The notes below the pieces were generated by a model. That model worked only from the letters and a program-made list of their open reading frames with translations. It searched no databases and had not been told where the DNA came from. A DNA stretch of 62,307 bases from Agromyces binzhouensis (GTDB taxonomy: Bacteria; Actinomycetota; Actinomycetes; Actinomycetales; Microbacteriaceae): the NCBI RefSeq assembly GCF_004135055.1, contig NZ_SDPL01000001.1, positions 1-62,307 of the forward strand. The letters run 5' to 3'. Positions 7,888 through 15,324 of the stretch are shown here, piece after piece. A program made the position numbers and the translations under genes. Within the stretch, counting starts at the first letter, position 1. Each line of letters starts with the position of its first letter.

Positions 7888-8174
7888 GCGACAAGGTCAC
7901 GTTGAAGCGACTGCTGGACAACGCGCGCAGGTCGCTGTCAGGGGCGGACGAAGCACTTGAGCGCTTCGTAGAAGACCACCGTGTCGGTGAAGTCCTGGAC
8001 TCCACGCGCGCCGCTGAGTACTGCGGACTCGCGAAGGGCACCCTCTACAACCTCGCCTCGAGGCGCGAGGGGCCGGTGCAGCACAAGCACGGCCGCAAGA
8101 CGGTGTACTACCCCGTCGATCTCGACGTCTACCTGTTCTCTCGGGTTCAGCCCATCCTCTCCGACGCAGCGTGA
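7884..8174 (+). CDS. Excisionase-like MerR/HTH_17 DNA-binding protein
   Basis: 96 residues preceded by GGGGAG. The core STRAAEYCGLAKGTLYNLASRREGP and the C-terminal GRKTVYYPVDLDVYLFSR match the helix-turn-helix HTH_17 excisionase pattern, where a winged helix recognises att arms. It is translationally coupled to the small HTH gene. It likely acts as recombination directionality factor for the integrase; that role is inferred from family and place. The stop codon lies in the loop of a 9-bp hairpin. Confidence 0.82.
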   Translation: MSDKVTLKRLLDNARRSLSGADEALERFVEDHRVGEVLDSTRAAEYCGLAKGTLYNLASRREGPVQHKHGRKTVYYPVDLDVYLFSRVQPILSDAA

Positions 8175-8230
8175 CGCTGCGTCGACATCTGACTACCACC
8201 AAAGAAAGGACCCCCCGTTGCAGCGGGGGG
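8163..8230 (+). terminator. Two hairpins after the xis-like gene
   Basis: GACGCAGCG (8163-8171) and CGCTGCGTC (8175-8183) form a perfect 9-bp stem whose 3-nt loop is the stop codon TGA. Shortly after, CCCCCCG (8211-8217) and CGGGGGG (8224-8230) form a 7-bp stem with a 6-nt loop. Neither has a T-tract, common in high-GC actinobacteria. They may stop or attenuate transcription before the gene at 8274. Confidence 0.55.
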
Positions 8231-8273
8231 CCGGGATTCCGTTTCGCCGGGAAGCAAGAGGAGGAATCAGTCC

Positions 8274-8546
8274 ATGTTCAAGATTATCAGTGGGGCGCAC
8301 CGCGCCGCCGTCGACGCCAGCGCGGCGTCCACGGGTAGGCCTGCCACGCCGTTCAAGCGCTCGGAGGTCGAGCGACTCGGGGCATTCGCCGAACGAATCC
8401 GCGAGACGACCCACGGCCTCTGGTGTGGGTCTGCCTCCCCCTCCACCCCAGCGACGGACTGCACCTCCCTCGCGTGCGCATGGGTGGCGTGGGATATCGC
8501 CCGCGACGTCCATGACGAGCTGCGCAGCTCAGGGCTCAGCGCATGA
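8274..8546 (+). CDS. Small ICE protein of unknown function
   Basis: 90 residues beginning MFKIISGAHRAAVDAS. A strong AGGAGG lies about 9 nt before the ATG, and the stop overlaps the next start by 4 bp (ATGA), so it is a real gene coupled to the ParB-like gene. No known domain was recognised. The C-terminal half (CTSLACAWVAWDIARDVHDEL) looks helical. Three Cys are present without a clear metal motif. It opens the rightward maintenance and conjugation cluster. Confidence 0.65.
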   Translation: MFKIISGAHRAAVDASAASTGRPATPFKRSEVERLGAFAERIRETTHGLWCGSASPSTPATDCTSLACAWVAWDIARDVHDELRSSGLSA

Positions 8547-9535
8547 CCGCCACTCAGCCCGCGATGCCGCTGAACCGGACCGATGAGGTGAATCCGGTGA
8601 TCTGGGCCGATGTCGAGGCGATCGTGCTTCCGCACGATCGTTCGAGGAAGGAGCCGGACCCGACGGTCGTCGATCGCCTCACTCGCTCGCTCGCGGATGT
8701 CGGGCTGCTCATGCCGATCGGCGTGACGCCGCGCAACGTCCTCATCTTCGGAAGCACTCGCCTGGCTGCCGCGAAGAAGCTCGGTTGGCAGCAGATCGAA
8801 GCTCGTGAGTTCGAATCGGCCGACGACCCTGAGGTGCGACGACTGATGGAGTGGGAAGAGAACGACGCCCGTCAGGATCTGTCACTCGAGGAACAGCTCG
8901 CGTTCAAGCGCGATGTGCTCGATCCGATTCTGACCGCGCGAGCGAAGGCAGCGCAGCAGGCCGGCGCGGCGAGTACGAACCATCGGCGATGGGGCTCGCC
9001 CGTCGGCGGTGGAAACTTGCCACCCGCGAACGACGCGGTCATCTCAGCGGCGGCACTCGTCGCGCGCGCTGATGCCGTATTGGAGCGACCTGCAGCGGCG
9101 ACGCTGCAGGCATCTGGCAAGTCCCGCGACCTGATGAGTCACTACCTTGGCGTCTCCGGGCGGACGATGGAGAAATTCGAGCGCCTCGCGGAGTGGTCGG
9201 AGGATCCGTCTCTTCCCGAGCCGATTCGTCAGGAAGCGAGTAGGGCTCGAGACCGAGCAAACACCCTGGGCAAGGTCGACGGCGAGTACAAGCGCGTGCG
9301 GGCACTCGTAGAACCTCCCATCGTCGCTGAGCCGCCCGCTGCGGTGATCGCCGAGACCCAGCTAACACGGGGGTTCAGCACCTTCGAGCGCTTGCTCGAG
9401 GATCACCCGCCTGCCGAGATTGCCGCACAGCTGTCGGAAGGCAGCTGGCGTGGCCTTGCCTCGGTCCTGCGGCGGGCGATGGAGTGGGGGCGAGATGCTC
9501 AAGCCTCCCGAACCACTGCTGGGGAGGTGAGCTGA
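8543..9535 (+). CDS. ParB/Srx-fold N-terminal domain protein
   Basis: 330 residues. The ParB/sulfiredoxin-like N-terminal domain spans about residues 20-110: a conserved LTRSLADVGLLMPIGV helix-strand segment and GSTRLAAAKKLGWQQIEA, the equivalent of the ParB box with GxRRLxAAxxLG. A DLSLEEQLAFKR segment follows. The C-terminal half includes KSRDLMSHYLGVSGRTMEKFERLA, a possible HTH. No ParA gene is adjacent, so it may act in ICE maintenance or regulation. Function beyond the domain call is unknown. Confidence 0.82.
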   Translation: MTATQPAMPLNRTDEVNPVIWADVEAIVLPHDRSRKEPDPTVVDRLTRSLADVGLLMPIGVTPRNVLIFGSTRLAAAKKLGWQQIEAREFESADDPEVRRLMEWEENDARQDLSLEEQLAFKRDVLDPILTARAKAAQQAGAASTNHRRWGSPVGGGNLPPANDAVISAAALVARADAVLERPAAATLQASGKSRDLMSHYLGVSGRTMEKFERLAEWSEDPSLPEPIRQEASRARDRANTLGKVDGEYKRVRALVEPPIVAEPPAAVIAETQLTRGFSTFERLLEDHPPAEIAAQLSEGSWRGLASVLRRAMEWGRDAQASRTTAGEVS

Positions 9536-9536
9536 G

Positions 9537-10319
9537 ATGCAGCGGTGGTCCGGGAACCAATTGAAGGCGGTCGTCATGGCCGCGACCTCAGTCGGGCGTG
9601 ACTTCTGGTCATCGGCCGATTGTGCTGAGCTGGTCGACCAAGTCGATCAGTATCTCTCCGGCCAGATCTCGCGTTCGGTTCGAGCGAAGCTTGGATACGC
9701 GATCGAGCGTGACGAGGTGACGAACACCGTCCTTGTGCGCCTTGCGGAAACAAGCACCGGGCAAGCGCTCGCGTCAGGCATGCTCAGCTCGCGAGACCCG
9801 TGGGCATACCTGGCCAAGTGCGCCGGCATCTGGGCGATCGGGCAGGCCGGCCACCGGGTAGGTGAGCTCGACGCACTGGTTCATCTGCCGGGCGTTGCCA
9901 CCTCCGCCGCAGATGCCGGCATCGATCCTGCGCATGGGCTGACGCCACTTCCGGTCGTCATCGAGAAGACGGCGACGACCGTCGAGGCGTTCGTCGACGA
10001 TGCGGCCGAGCGGTCGTATCGAGCCGCCGTCAGGTGGTTCGCCGAGAACCCCCCGACGCATCAGGGCCACGGACACGCTGAGGCGCGCCGCGCCCCTGAG
10101 TTCGCGCGGATGGGTTTCGCGCCTGATGAGGTCGCCGCGCTCGCTCGCGTCACATGGGGTGGCCGGCCGAACATGCACGTCACAAGCCTCTTTCGCGCCT
10201 TCCTCCTTGATGACGCCTTCGATCCGCATGCCTCCCGGCCACACCGCTTGGCCCTGATGAACATGCGCGCCGCTCTCGCCCGAGCAGGCGTCCAGGTGGA
10301 TCAGGGCCGTGCGGCCTGA
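9537..10319 (+). CDS. Conserved ICE protein, possibly sigma-region-2-like
   Basis: 260 residues starting 1 bp after the ParB-like stop. No family was recognised with confidence. The segment ERDEVTNTVLVRLAET followed by SSRDPWAYLAKCAGIWA is loosely like sigma-70 region 2, where a DPxAYLxxIA helix is common, but no matching region 4 was seen. The C-terminal part has an EVAALARVTWGGRPNMHVT segment that could be helix-turn-helix-like. It lies between the ParB-like and replication-initiator-like genes, so it may serve element regulation or replication. Confidence 0.6.
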   Translation: MQRWSGNQLKAVVMAATSVGRDFWSSADCAELVDQVDQYLSGQISRSVRAKLGYAIERDEVTNTVLVRLAETSTGQALASGMLSSRDPWAYLAKCAGIWAIGQAGHRVGELDALVHLPGVATSAADAGIDPAHGLTPLPVVIEKTATTVEAFVDDAAERSYRAAVRWFAENPPTHQGHGHAEARRAPEFARMGFAPDEVAALARVTWGGRPNMHVTSLFRAFLLDDAFDPHASRPHRLALMNMRAALARAGVQVDQGRAA

Positions 10320-10353
10320 TGCAAGCAAAGTCTGAATCGAGAGGGATCACGAC

Positions 10354-11505
10354 ATGAGACGGGAAACCGAGTTCGTGCGCCCGGAACTCGCCTTCGAGCG
10401 CGACTTCCTCCAGGTGCGCAATTGGTGGGTGCGGGATAAGCGGATTGTCGGGAACGCCTCGTCGATCTTCTTCTATCTCCTCTCGCACCGGTCCGACTTC
10501 CGGGTGACCCAGTCGAAGGTGATGCGCGAACTCGGCCTCGGCAAGGATGCGTACCTCGCCGCGCGGCGGAAGCTCGAGGCAGCCGGCTACCTCGAGGTCG
10601 TGGTGCACCGGTATGCCCCGGGCGAGGTTGATGAGCTCGGAGCGCCGATCGGCGGTCAGAAATGGACGGAGCTCATCGTCTGCGACCCAGAGGCACCGGC
10701 CGAGCTGCTCCCCTTCGAGCGTCACCGATCGACCGATGCCGACGCTCCCGAGATGAAGGTTGGAGCCTCGGCGGATATTCCGCCAAGGGCCCCATCTGGC
10801 ATGGGAGAGTCGCTCCCTCAGCCCTCGGCGGAAAAGCCGCGTTGGCCTTCGCCGGGCTTAGTACCGGCGGGTGCGGCCAGCGAAAGTCCACGTGATCACT
10901 GTTCGAAGCCCTCGGCGGAAGACCCGTCGCCGGATCATCCGCCGCTTAAACAAGACCAAGCCCAAGAACACTCTTCGTCGTCTCTCGCATTCACGACCAT
11001 CGCCGGTCGTGAACATCGTGCGACGGCCACGCCGGACGACGACGAATCTGTAGCCGAGTCCGACTCGGCGCTCGCGGAGCGGCTCGCTGCGCTTGACTCA
11101 CGGCTCCGCCTCGGCGAACTTCTCGATCGCCTGGCCCAACATCATCCCGAGGTGGCAATCGGCGTCATCGATCTGTCCCGCGCGGCCGATGACATCCTTG
11201 GCGCCGCTCCCCGACGCGTCGGAAATCCCGTCGCGTACGTTGCCTCGTCTCTCGCCGCCGAGCCCTGGCGTTGGGTCCGCACCGAAGATCTCGATCGGAT
11301 TGGATCCGCGCCAGCGAAGTCGGCATCGCAGCCGGAGCGGACACCGCGAAGGCCACCGACTGGCGCCGAATGCGCCGCAGCCGGGCATCGCTGGATCGGC
11401 GAGTTCGACGAGTCCTGCGCCTGGTGCGGGTCTGAACGACCGCACTGGCGGGATGACCGCGACGCGGCACTCGCGGTCACCGCACCGTCACGATCGAGGG
11501 GATGA
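10354..11505 (+). CDS. Winged-helix replication-initiator-like protein
   Basis: 383 residues. Residues about 15-85 form a winged-helix segment (NASSIFFYLLSHRSDFRVTQ, then KVMRELGLGKDAYLAARRKL) like plasmid RepA/DnaD-type or phage replisome-organiser HTHs. A long low-complexity linker rich in Pro/Ser/Glu spans about 130-230. The C-terminus carries a Cys/His cluster, CAAAGHRW then ESCAWCGSER, likely a zinc-binding finger. A role in ICE replication or its control is an inference from the HTH type and position beside the ParB-like gene. Confidence 0.65.
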   Translation: MRRETEFVRPELAFERDFLQVRNWWVRDKRIVGNASSIFFYLLSHRSDFRVTQSKVMRELGLGKDAYLAARRKLEAAGYLEVVVHRYAPGEVDELGAPIGGQKWTELIVCDPEAPAELLPFERHRSTDADAPEMKVGASADIPPRAPSGMGESLPQPSAEKPRWPSPGLVPAGAASESPRDHCSKPSAEDPSPDHPPLKQDQAQEHSSSSLAFTTIAGREHRATATPDDDESVAESDSALAERLAALDSRLRLGELLDRLAQHHPEVAIGVIDLSRAADDILGAAPRRVGNPVAYVASSLAAEPWRWVRTEDLDRIGSAPAKSASQPERTPRRPPTGAECAAAGHRWIGEFDESCAWCGSERPHWRDDRDAALAVTAPSRSRG

Positions 11506-11509
11506 CGCG

Positions 11510-12340
11510 ATGAGCGCGAAGAACGTGAAGCGTACGTGGGGCAGCGTGATGTCGCTCGTGCTGCCGCTCGTCGTCGTCGGCGCCTCCGCCATGGCGATCA
11601 GCTACGCGACACTCATCGATGTCGCGCGCGTCAATGGAATGCCCTTGCCGGAGCTGTTCCCGATCCTCATCGACGTGGGCACCGTCGCTTGCATGGTCGC
11701 CGCGGCGCAATTCCGAACGCTCGGCATCAACGGTCGCTGGCTCGCGTATGCGACGTTCTTCGCCCTGTCGGCGATCTCGGTGTTCGCGAACGCGACGCAT
11801 GCGCTCGGCGCCGCTGACCTGTCGTCGACGACGCTCGGTGTCGCGATCATGCTCGCAGCGACGCCGCCGGCCGCGCTCGTCGCGATCACCCATCTCGTCA
11901 TGAAGCTCGTCCCCGACATCAAAGAACGGGAACGGATCGCAGCAGCGAGCGCGACACGCGACGGCGCTCGTCATGACGCGGCCTGGAGAGCGTCGCGGCG
12001 CGACACACGCGTCCGCGACAACCCGACGACCAGCCGGCCGGACGCGACTCCCACCACGACGCAGTCTGTCGCAGTCAGTTCGGCCGCCACAGCCGTCGAT
12101 GACGCCGTCGCGGGCGCCTCAGCGAGCGACGCCGTGATGCGTCACACACAGGCCGCGACGCGAGCCCGGTCCCCGCAGATGTCGAAGGGATCGTGGCGCG
12201 TCGATGCGCGAATACGCGAGGCGCTTGAGCAGGGCATGACGCCGTCAGGGCGCGAAGTCGCCGACTGGCTCGGCGGTAAGTCGACTCGCACCGGACAGCG
12301 GTACCTCGCCGCCTACCTTGAGCGCGAGAACGCGGCCTGA
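11510..12340 (+). CDS. DUF2637 membrane protein (Spd-like)
   Basis: 276 residues from ATG 11510, four bases after the previous stop. The first 130 residues hold four hydrophobic segments (VMSLVLPLVVVGASAMAIS; FPILIDVGTVACMVAA; YATFFALSAISVF; GVAIMLAATPPAALVAI) in the DUF2637 arrangement. DUF2637 proteins are typical of actinobacterial conjugative elements and are linked to plasmid spreading. A basic, low-complexity tail follows, ending in an HTH-like segment TPSGREVADWLGGKSTRTGQR. Role in DNA spread is known of the family only loosely. Confidence 0.8.
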   Translation: MSAKNVKRTWGSVMSLVLPLVVVGASAMAISYATLIDVARVNGMPLPELFPILIDVGTVACMVAAAQFRTLGINGRWLAYATFFALSAISVFANATHALGAADLSSTTLGVAIMLAATPPAALVAITHLVMKLVPDIKERERIAAASATRDGARHDAAWRASRRDTRVRDNPTTSRPDATPTTTQSVAVSSAATAVDDAVAGASASDAVMRHTQAATRARSPQMSKGSWRVDARIREALEQGMTPSGREVADWLGGKSTRTGQRYLAAYLERENAA

Positions 12341-12402
12341 GCGGCGCCGCACCATTCTTGCCCGCGTGCTGCCTACTGCGCGAGCGGCGGGATCGGTGAG
12401 GC

Positions 12403-12897
12403 GTGTACGACGACGAGCTTGGGCCAGGCGACCACAACACGAGTGAGCCCGACCCTGTCGCGCCTCTCTCCGAAGGCGGCGGGCTGAATCCACCGATCGA
12501 CTGGTGGATGCTCAGCGAGTCAGAGCGGCGCGCCCAACTGAACCGTGCGTGGTCGTTCACCCAGCGATTGGTGCGGTCCTACCGGCTCCCTGGCGAGATC
12601 GTGCCGCCGTGTTGGTTCCGGCACGACGAGATGGTCCAAGAACTCCTCGCACTCATGCAGTTCCGCAATGAGCAGCAGTTCATCCAGCAGCAGTCCCCCG
12701 GGGCGGCGCTCGACTTCCACTATCACCTCGGTCTGTGGATCACGAGAATGCGCGGCTGGGTTCTCGAGGCCGGATGCAAGCCGAATGAGCACCTCGAGAA
12801 GGCTCACCCCATGTGGGTCGTGCCGGACAGTTCGGCCGCGGTTGCGGTTGAGCGTGATTTCGACGAGCTGCTTCGGCGAATGGCGAATCAGGAGTAG
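12403..12897 (+). CDS. Conserved ICE protein, DUF4913-like
   Basis: 164 residues from a GTG start. The middle segment PPCWFRHDEMVQELLALMQF and GAALDFHYHLGLWITRMRGW resembles the DUF4913 pattern (a Cys-rich-Trp-His helix followed by a D..Y H......L segment), a family seen next to T4SS genes of actinobacterial ICEs. The resemblance is from memory and moderate. It is followed 5 bp later by the membrane-anchored transfer gene, so it is likely part of the same operon. Confidence 0.65.
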   Translation: MYDDELGPGDHNTSEPDPVAPLSEGGGLNPPIDWWMLSESERRAQLNRAWSFTQRLVRSYRLPGEIVPPCWFRHDEMVQELLALMQFRNEQQFIQQQSPGAALDFHYHLGLWITRMRGWVLEAGCKPNEHLEKAHPMWVVPDSSAAVAVERDFDELLRRMANQE

Positions 12898-12902
12898 AGA
12901 AC

Positions 12903-13820
12903 ATGGGCAAGGTCTGGGCATCACTCACCGGGACGCTTCGGGAGCTGTGGTCGACTGGGCGCGGCCGGTTCGTCGTGATTGCGACTGGTGCGCTCACGCT
13001 CATGGTGATCGGGGCGATCGTCGCGATGAATGTCGCGATCGCGCCCGCAGCGGCACCGCCCGCTCCGGCGACTCAGTCCCGGCCATCCGAAGAGCTCTTT
13101 CCCGATGCATCGGCGGAGACACCGGAGTCGGGCGGTGCCCCGGTCATCAAGGACAACGGACAGGTCGATATCGGCGGCCCGGGGATCGCTGCGAACGTCG
13201 ACGGCTGGATCGAGCCGGATGCGCCCGAGGCCAAGCCGAGCGCAGAGAGCGGACTCGCGTCGTGGCCATCGGAGGTTCCGCTCGACGAGCTCACAATTCC
13301 GAGCTACAACGAGGTGCCCGTTGCTGAATGCGCTGCACCGCAGATTCCCGAAGCACGCGCGATGGCGAATGACATCGTCGCCTACCTGTTCACCTGGGAC
13401 AGCCGTGTGGCGAGCTTCGACGAGTGGGCAGCACCCGTCGACGGGGAATGGAATCGGCTGTTCGGCTACTACGGCGGCGAAGGGATGAATGGGAAGGGCG
13501 ACACCGGTCGGCTTGAGGACCGATTCATGTCGATCGGCGCCAGCGAATCCACGTGGACGGGTTGGGCGCGGAACGGCGTCCGAAGCGAGGTTCGCGTGAA
13601 TCAGGTGGTGACCACGGCACCGAACCGCTCGCTGCTGCAACTCGACTACACGGTAACCATCACCCGGGCCGGCGACGGCCTCGCTGCGGAGTCCGCGGTG
13701 GAGACCGTCACGATCGTACTCACGGCCCCGTGCGCCCATGACAACTGGCCGAGCCCCGCGTCGCGATGGGACATGACCGGTCTGCAGTTGTTCGACCTCC
13801 GCGGGTGGGGCTCGGAGTAA
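12903..13820 (+). CDS. Membrane-anchored extracytoplasmic transfer protein (VirB8/TcpC-like candidate)
   Basis: 305 residues with a short cytoplasmic N-terminus, one membrane segment (FVVIATGALTLMVIGAIVAM, about 22-42), a long Pro/Glu-rich linker and a C-terminal globular region. The last 120 residues (from VAYLFTWDSRVASFDEW to VTIVLTAPC) alternate helix and strands in a way that fits the NTF2-like fold of VirB8/TcpC core proteins. It sits 3 bp before the cell-wall hydrolase gene in the T4SS cluster, the usual VirB8/TcpC place. The fold is inferred, not seen. Confidence 0.65.
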   Translation: MGKVWASLTGTLRELWSTGRGRFVVIATGALTLMVIGAIVAMNVAIAPAAAPPAPATQSRPSEELFPDASAETPESGGAPVIKDNGQVDIGGPGIAANVDGWIEPDAPEAKPSAESGLASWPSEVPLDELTIPSYNEVPVAECAAPQIPEARAMANDIVAYLFTWDSRVASFDEWAAPVDGEWNRLFGYYGGEGMNGKGDTGRLEDRFMSIGASESTWTGWARNGVRSEVRVNQVVTTAPNRSLLQLDYTVTITRAGDGLAAESAVETVTIVLTAPCAHDNWPSPASRWDMTGLQLFDLRGWGSE

Positions 13821-13823
13821 CTC

Positions 13824-15056
13824 GTGAAGCAGCCATTGCGGGTCGCCGGTGCTCTGCTCGCCCTGGTGGTGCTTGCCGTAGTCGGCCCGATCGCGCTCGT
13901 GATCATCCTCCTAGCGAGCGGAGCGCAGGCCGCTTCCTGCGCGCCCCCGCGCCCCGTCGATACCGCGGTCGCGCAGCTCGATGTTGAGCAGACCCAGAAC
14001 GCGGGGATCCTCATCGGCGCGGCGAAGGCACTCTTCCCCGACGAAGCGACCGGGCAGCGAGCTGCGATCGTGGCGATCGCCACAGCCCTGCAGGAATCGG
14101 GACTGCGAAACATCGAGTATGGAGATCGCGACTCGGTCGGTCTCTTCCAGCAGCGGCCATCGATGGGATGGGGAACCCTCGAGCAGATCATGGACCCGCC
14201 GTATGCGGCTGGCCGGTTCTACAAGGCACTCGCTGAGGTGCCGGGATGGCAGCAGCTGCCGGTCACCGTGGCGGCGCAGCGCGTGCAGAAATCCGGCTTT
14301 CCCGACGCATATGCAAAGTGGGAAAGCACCGCATCAGGCACGGTCGACGCATTGTGGTCTCAGCAAGACCCCATCTCGATCCCCTCTGGGGTCGGTTGGG
14401 CTGGCATGGCCGGCTCCGAGGCGGAGGACGCCATTGGGACCGGCGGATGCATTGCATCGGGCGAGCTCGTGCGGCCCTTGCCGGCCGGGTACTCGCTCAC
14501 CGACGGCTACGGATGGCGCAACCTCGGGATGGGAACGAACCCGTTCCATCGGGGCGTCGACCTCGCAGCCGAATGCGGTACGCCGGTATACGCGATGATG
14601 AGTGGCCGCGTCTTATCCACGGGCCCCCTCACAATGCTGATCGAGACGCCCGGCGTGGGCCAGATCGGCTACTTGCATACGGCCCCCACCGATCATCTCG
14701 TGCGCATCGGCGACGAAGTGGCGGCTGGTCAGCAGATCTCCGCGGTCGGCAATCAGCCGCCGTCGACCGGTTGTCACCTCGACGTGCGCGTGAATCCGGC
14801 CGGTGCAACCGATCCGCGAGTCCTCGCGCTTGTACCCGACCCCGGCGCTGACGGGTGGGTGAACCCCGAGGAGTTCACACGGGCGTTCGGTGTCGACCTC
14901 TGCCCTGCGGAGAACTGCGGACGCCCGGAGGAAGCGAGTCGCCTAGTGCGCCGTCCGGTGGATCAGTGTTCCGAGCCGATGAGCGGCTCGGAAGGGGCAC
15001 AACTCACATGGACGCAAAGACCCTTACGATCGCGGGCGAGATCGACCCCGGGGTGA
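13824..15056 (+). CDS. Cell-wall hydrolase: lysozyme-like plus M23-like domains
   Basis: 410 residues from GTG 13824. A signal anchor (about 5-33) is followed by a transglycosylase/lysozyme-like domain (IATALQESGLRN with candidate catalytic Glu about 93, GLFQQRPSMGWG) and a LytM/M23-like domain (about 215-345) with GYGWRN, HRGVDLA and GCHLDVRV. Canonical M23 zinc sites use HxxxD and HxH; the second motif here is H-x-D, so the peptidase may be weak or inactive. Such enzymes open peptidoglycan for the conjugation channel. The C-terminal extension overlaps the pilin-like gene by 49 bp and encodes through a hairpin, so the last 35 residues are probably dispensable. Confidence 0.85.
   Translation: MKQPLRVAGALLALVVLAVVGPIALVIILLASGAQAASCAPPRPVDTAVAQLDVEQTQNAGILIGAAKALFPDEATGQRAAIVAIATALQESGLRNIEYGDRDSVGLFQQRPSMGWGTLEQIMDPPYAAGRFYKALAEVPGWQQLPVTVAAQRVQKSGFPDAYAKWESTASGTVDALWSQQDPISIPSGVGWAGMAGSEAEDAIGTGGCIASGELVRPLPAGYSLTDGYGWRNLGMGTNPFHRGVDLAAECGTPVYAMMSGRVLSTGPLTMLIETPGVGQIGYLHTAPTDHLVRIGDEVAAGQQISAVGNQPPSTGCHLDVRVNPAGATDPRVLALVPDPGADGWVNPEEFTRAFGVDLCPAENCGRPEEASRLVRRPVDQCSEPMSGSEGAQLTWTQRPLRSRARSTPG
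14969..14993 (+). promoter_or_regulatory. 10-bp-arm hairpin before the pilin-like gene
   Basis: TTCCGAGCCG (14969-14978) and CGGCTCGGAA (14984-14993) are perfect inverted repeats with a 5-nt loop ATGAG. The 3' arm overlaps the Shine-Dalgarno GGAAGGGG (14990-14997) of the gene at 15008, so it could mask its ribosome site or act as an mRNA processing or stability element. Confidence 0.65.
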
Positions 15057-15310
15057 CCCCCTCGAGCTCGTGGCCGATCTTCAGCTGGATCGGGCAGCAG
15101 GTCGGCAACTTCCAGACGCTGGGGGTCGTCGCGATGGTCGCGCTTCTCATCGCCGGCATCTTCACCTGGGTGGCCGGATCGGGAAGCGACAACTCGAGGC
15201 AGCAGACCGCGGGCAAGTGGATGGTGTTCCTCTCGGTCATCGGCGCCGTCGTCATCGGCGCGGCACCGGCCATCATCAAGTGGGCATCCGGCCAGAACCC
15301 GATCGGCTGA
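15008..15310 (+). CDS. Two-TM pilin-like conjugation protein (VirB2/TrbC type)
   Basis: 100 residues from ATG 15008, preceded by GGAAGGGG. Two hydrophobic segments (LGVVAMVALLIAGIFTW, about 39-56, and WMVFLSVIGAVVIGAAP, about 74-91) with a short polar loop match the small two-TM layout of VirB2/TrbC pilins and their Gram-positive T4SS counterparts. It lies directly before the VirB6/TrbL-like gene with a 14-bp gap. The start is inside the tail of the hydrolase gene. The pilin role is inferred from size, topology and neighbours. Confidence 0.72.
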   Translation: MDAKTLTIAGEIDPGVTPSSSWPIFSWIGQQVGNFQTLGVVAMVALLIAGIFTWVAGSGSDNSRQQTAGKWMVFLSVIGAVVIGAAPAIIKWASGQNPIG

Positions 15311-15324
15311 TCAGGAGGCGCGAC

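Noticed and set aside
15070-15324. Upstream extension of the VirB6/TrbL-like frame
   Set aside because: It lies inside the pilin-like gene; ATG 15325 has an AGGAGG site and a typical start.
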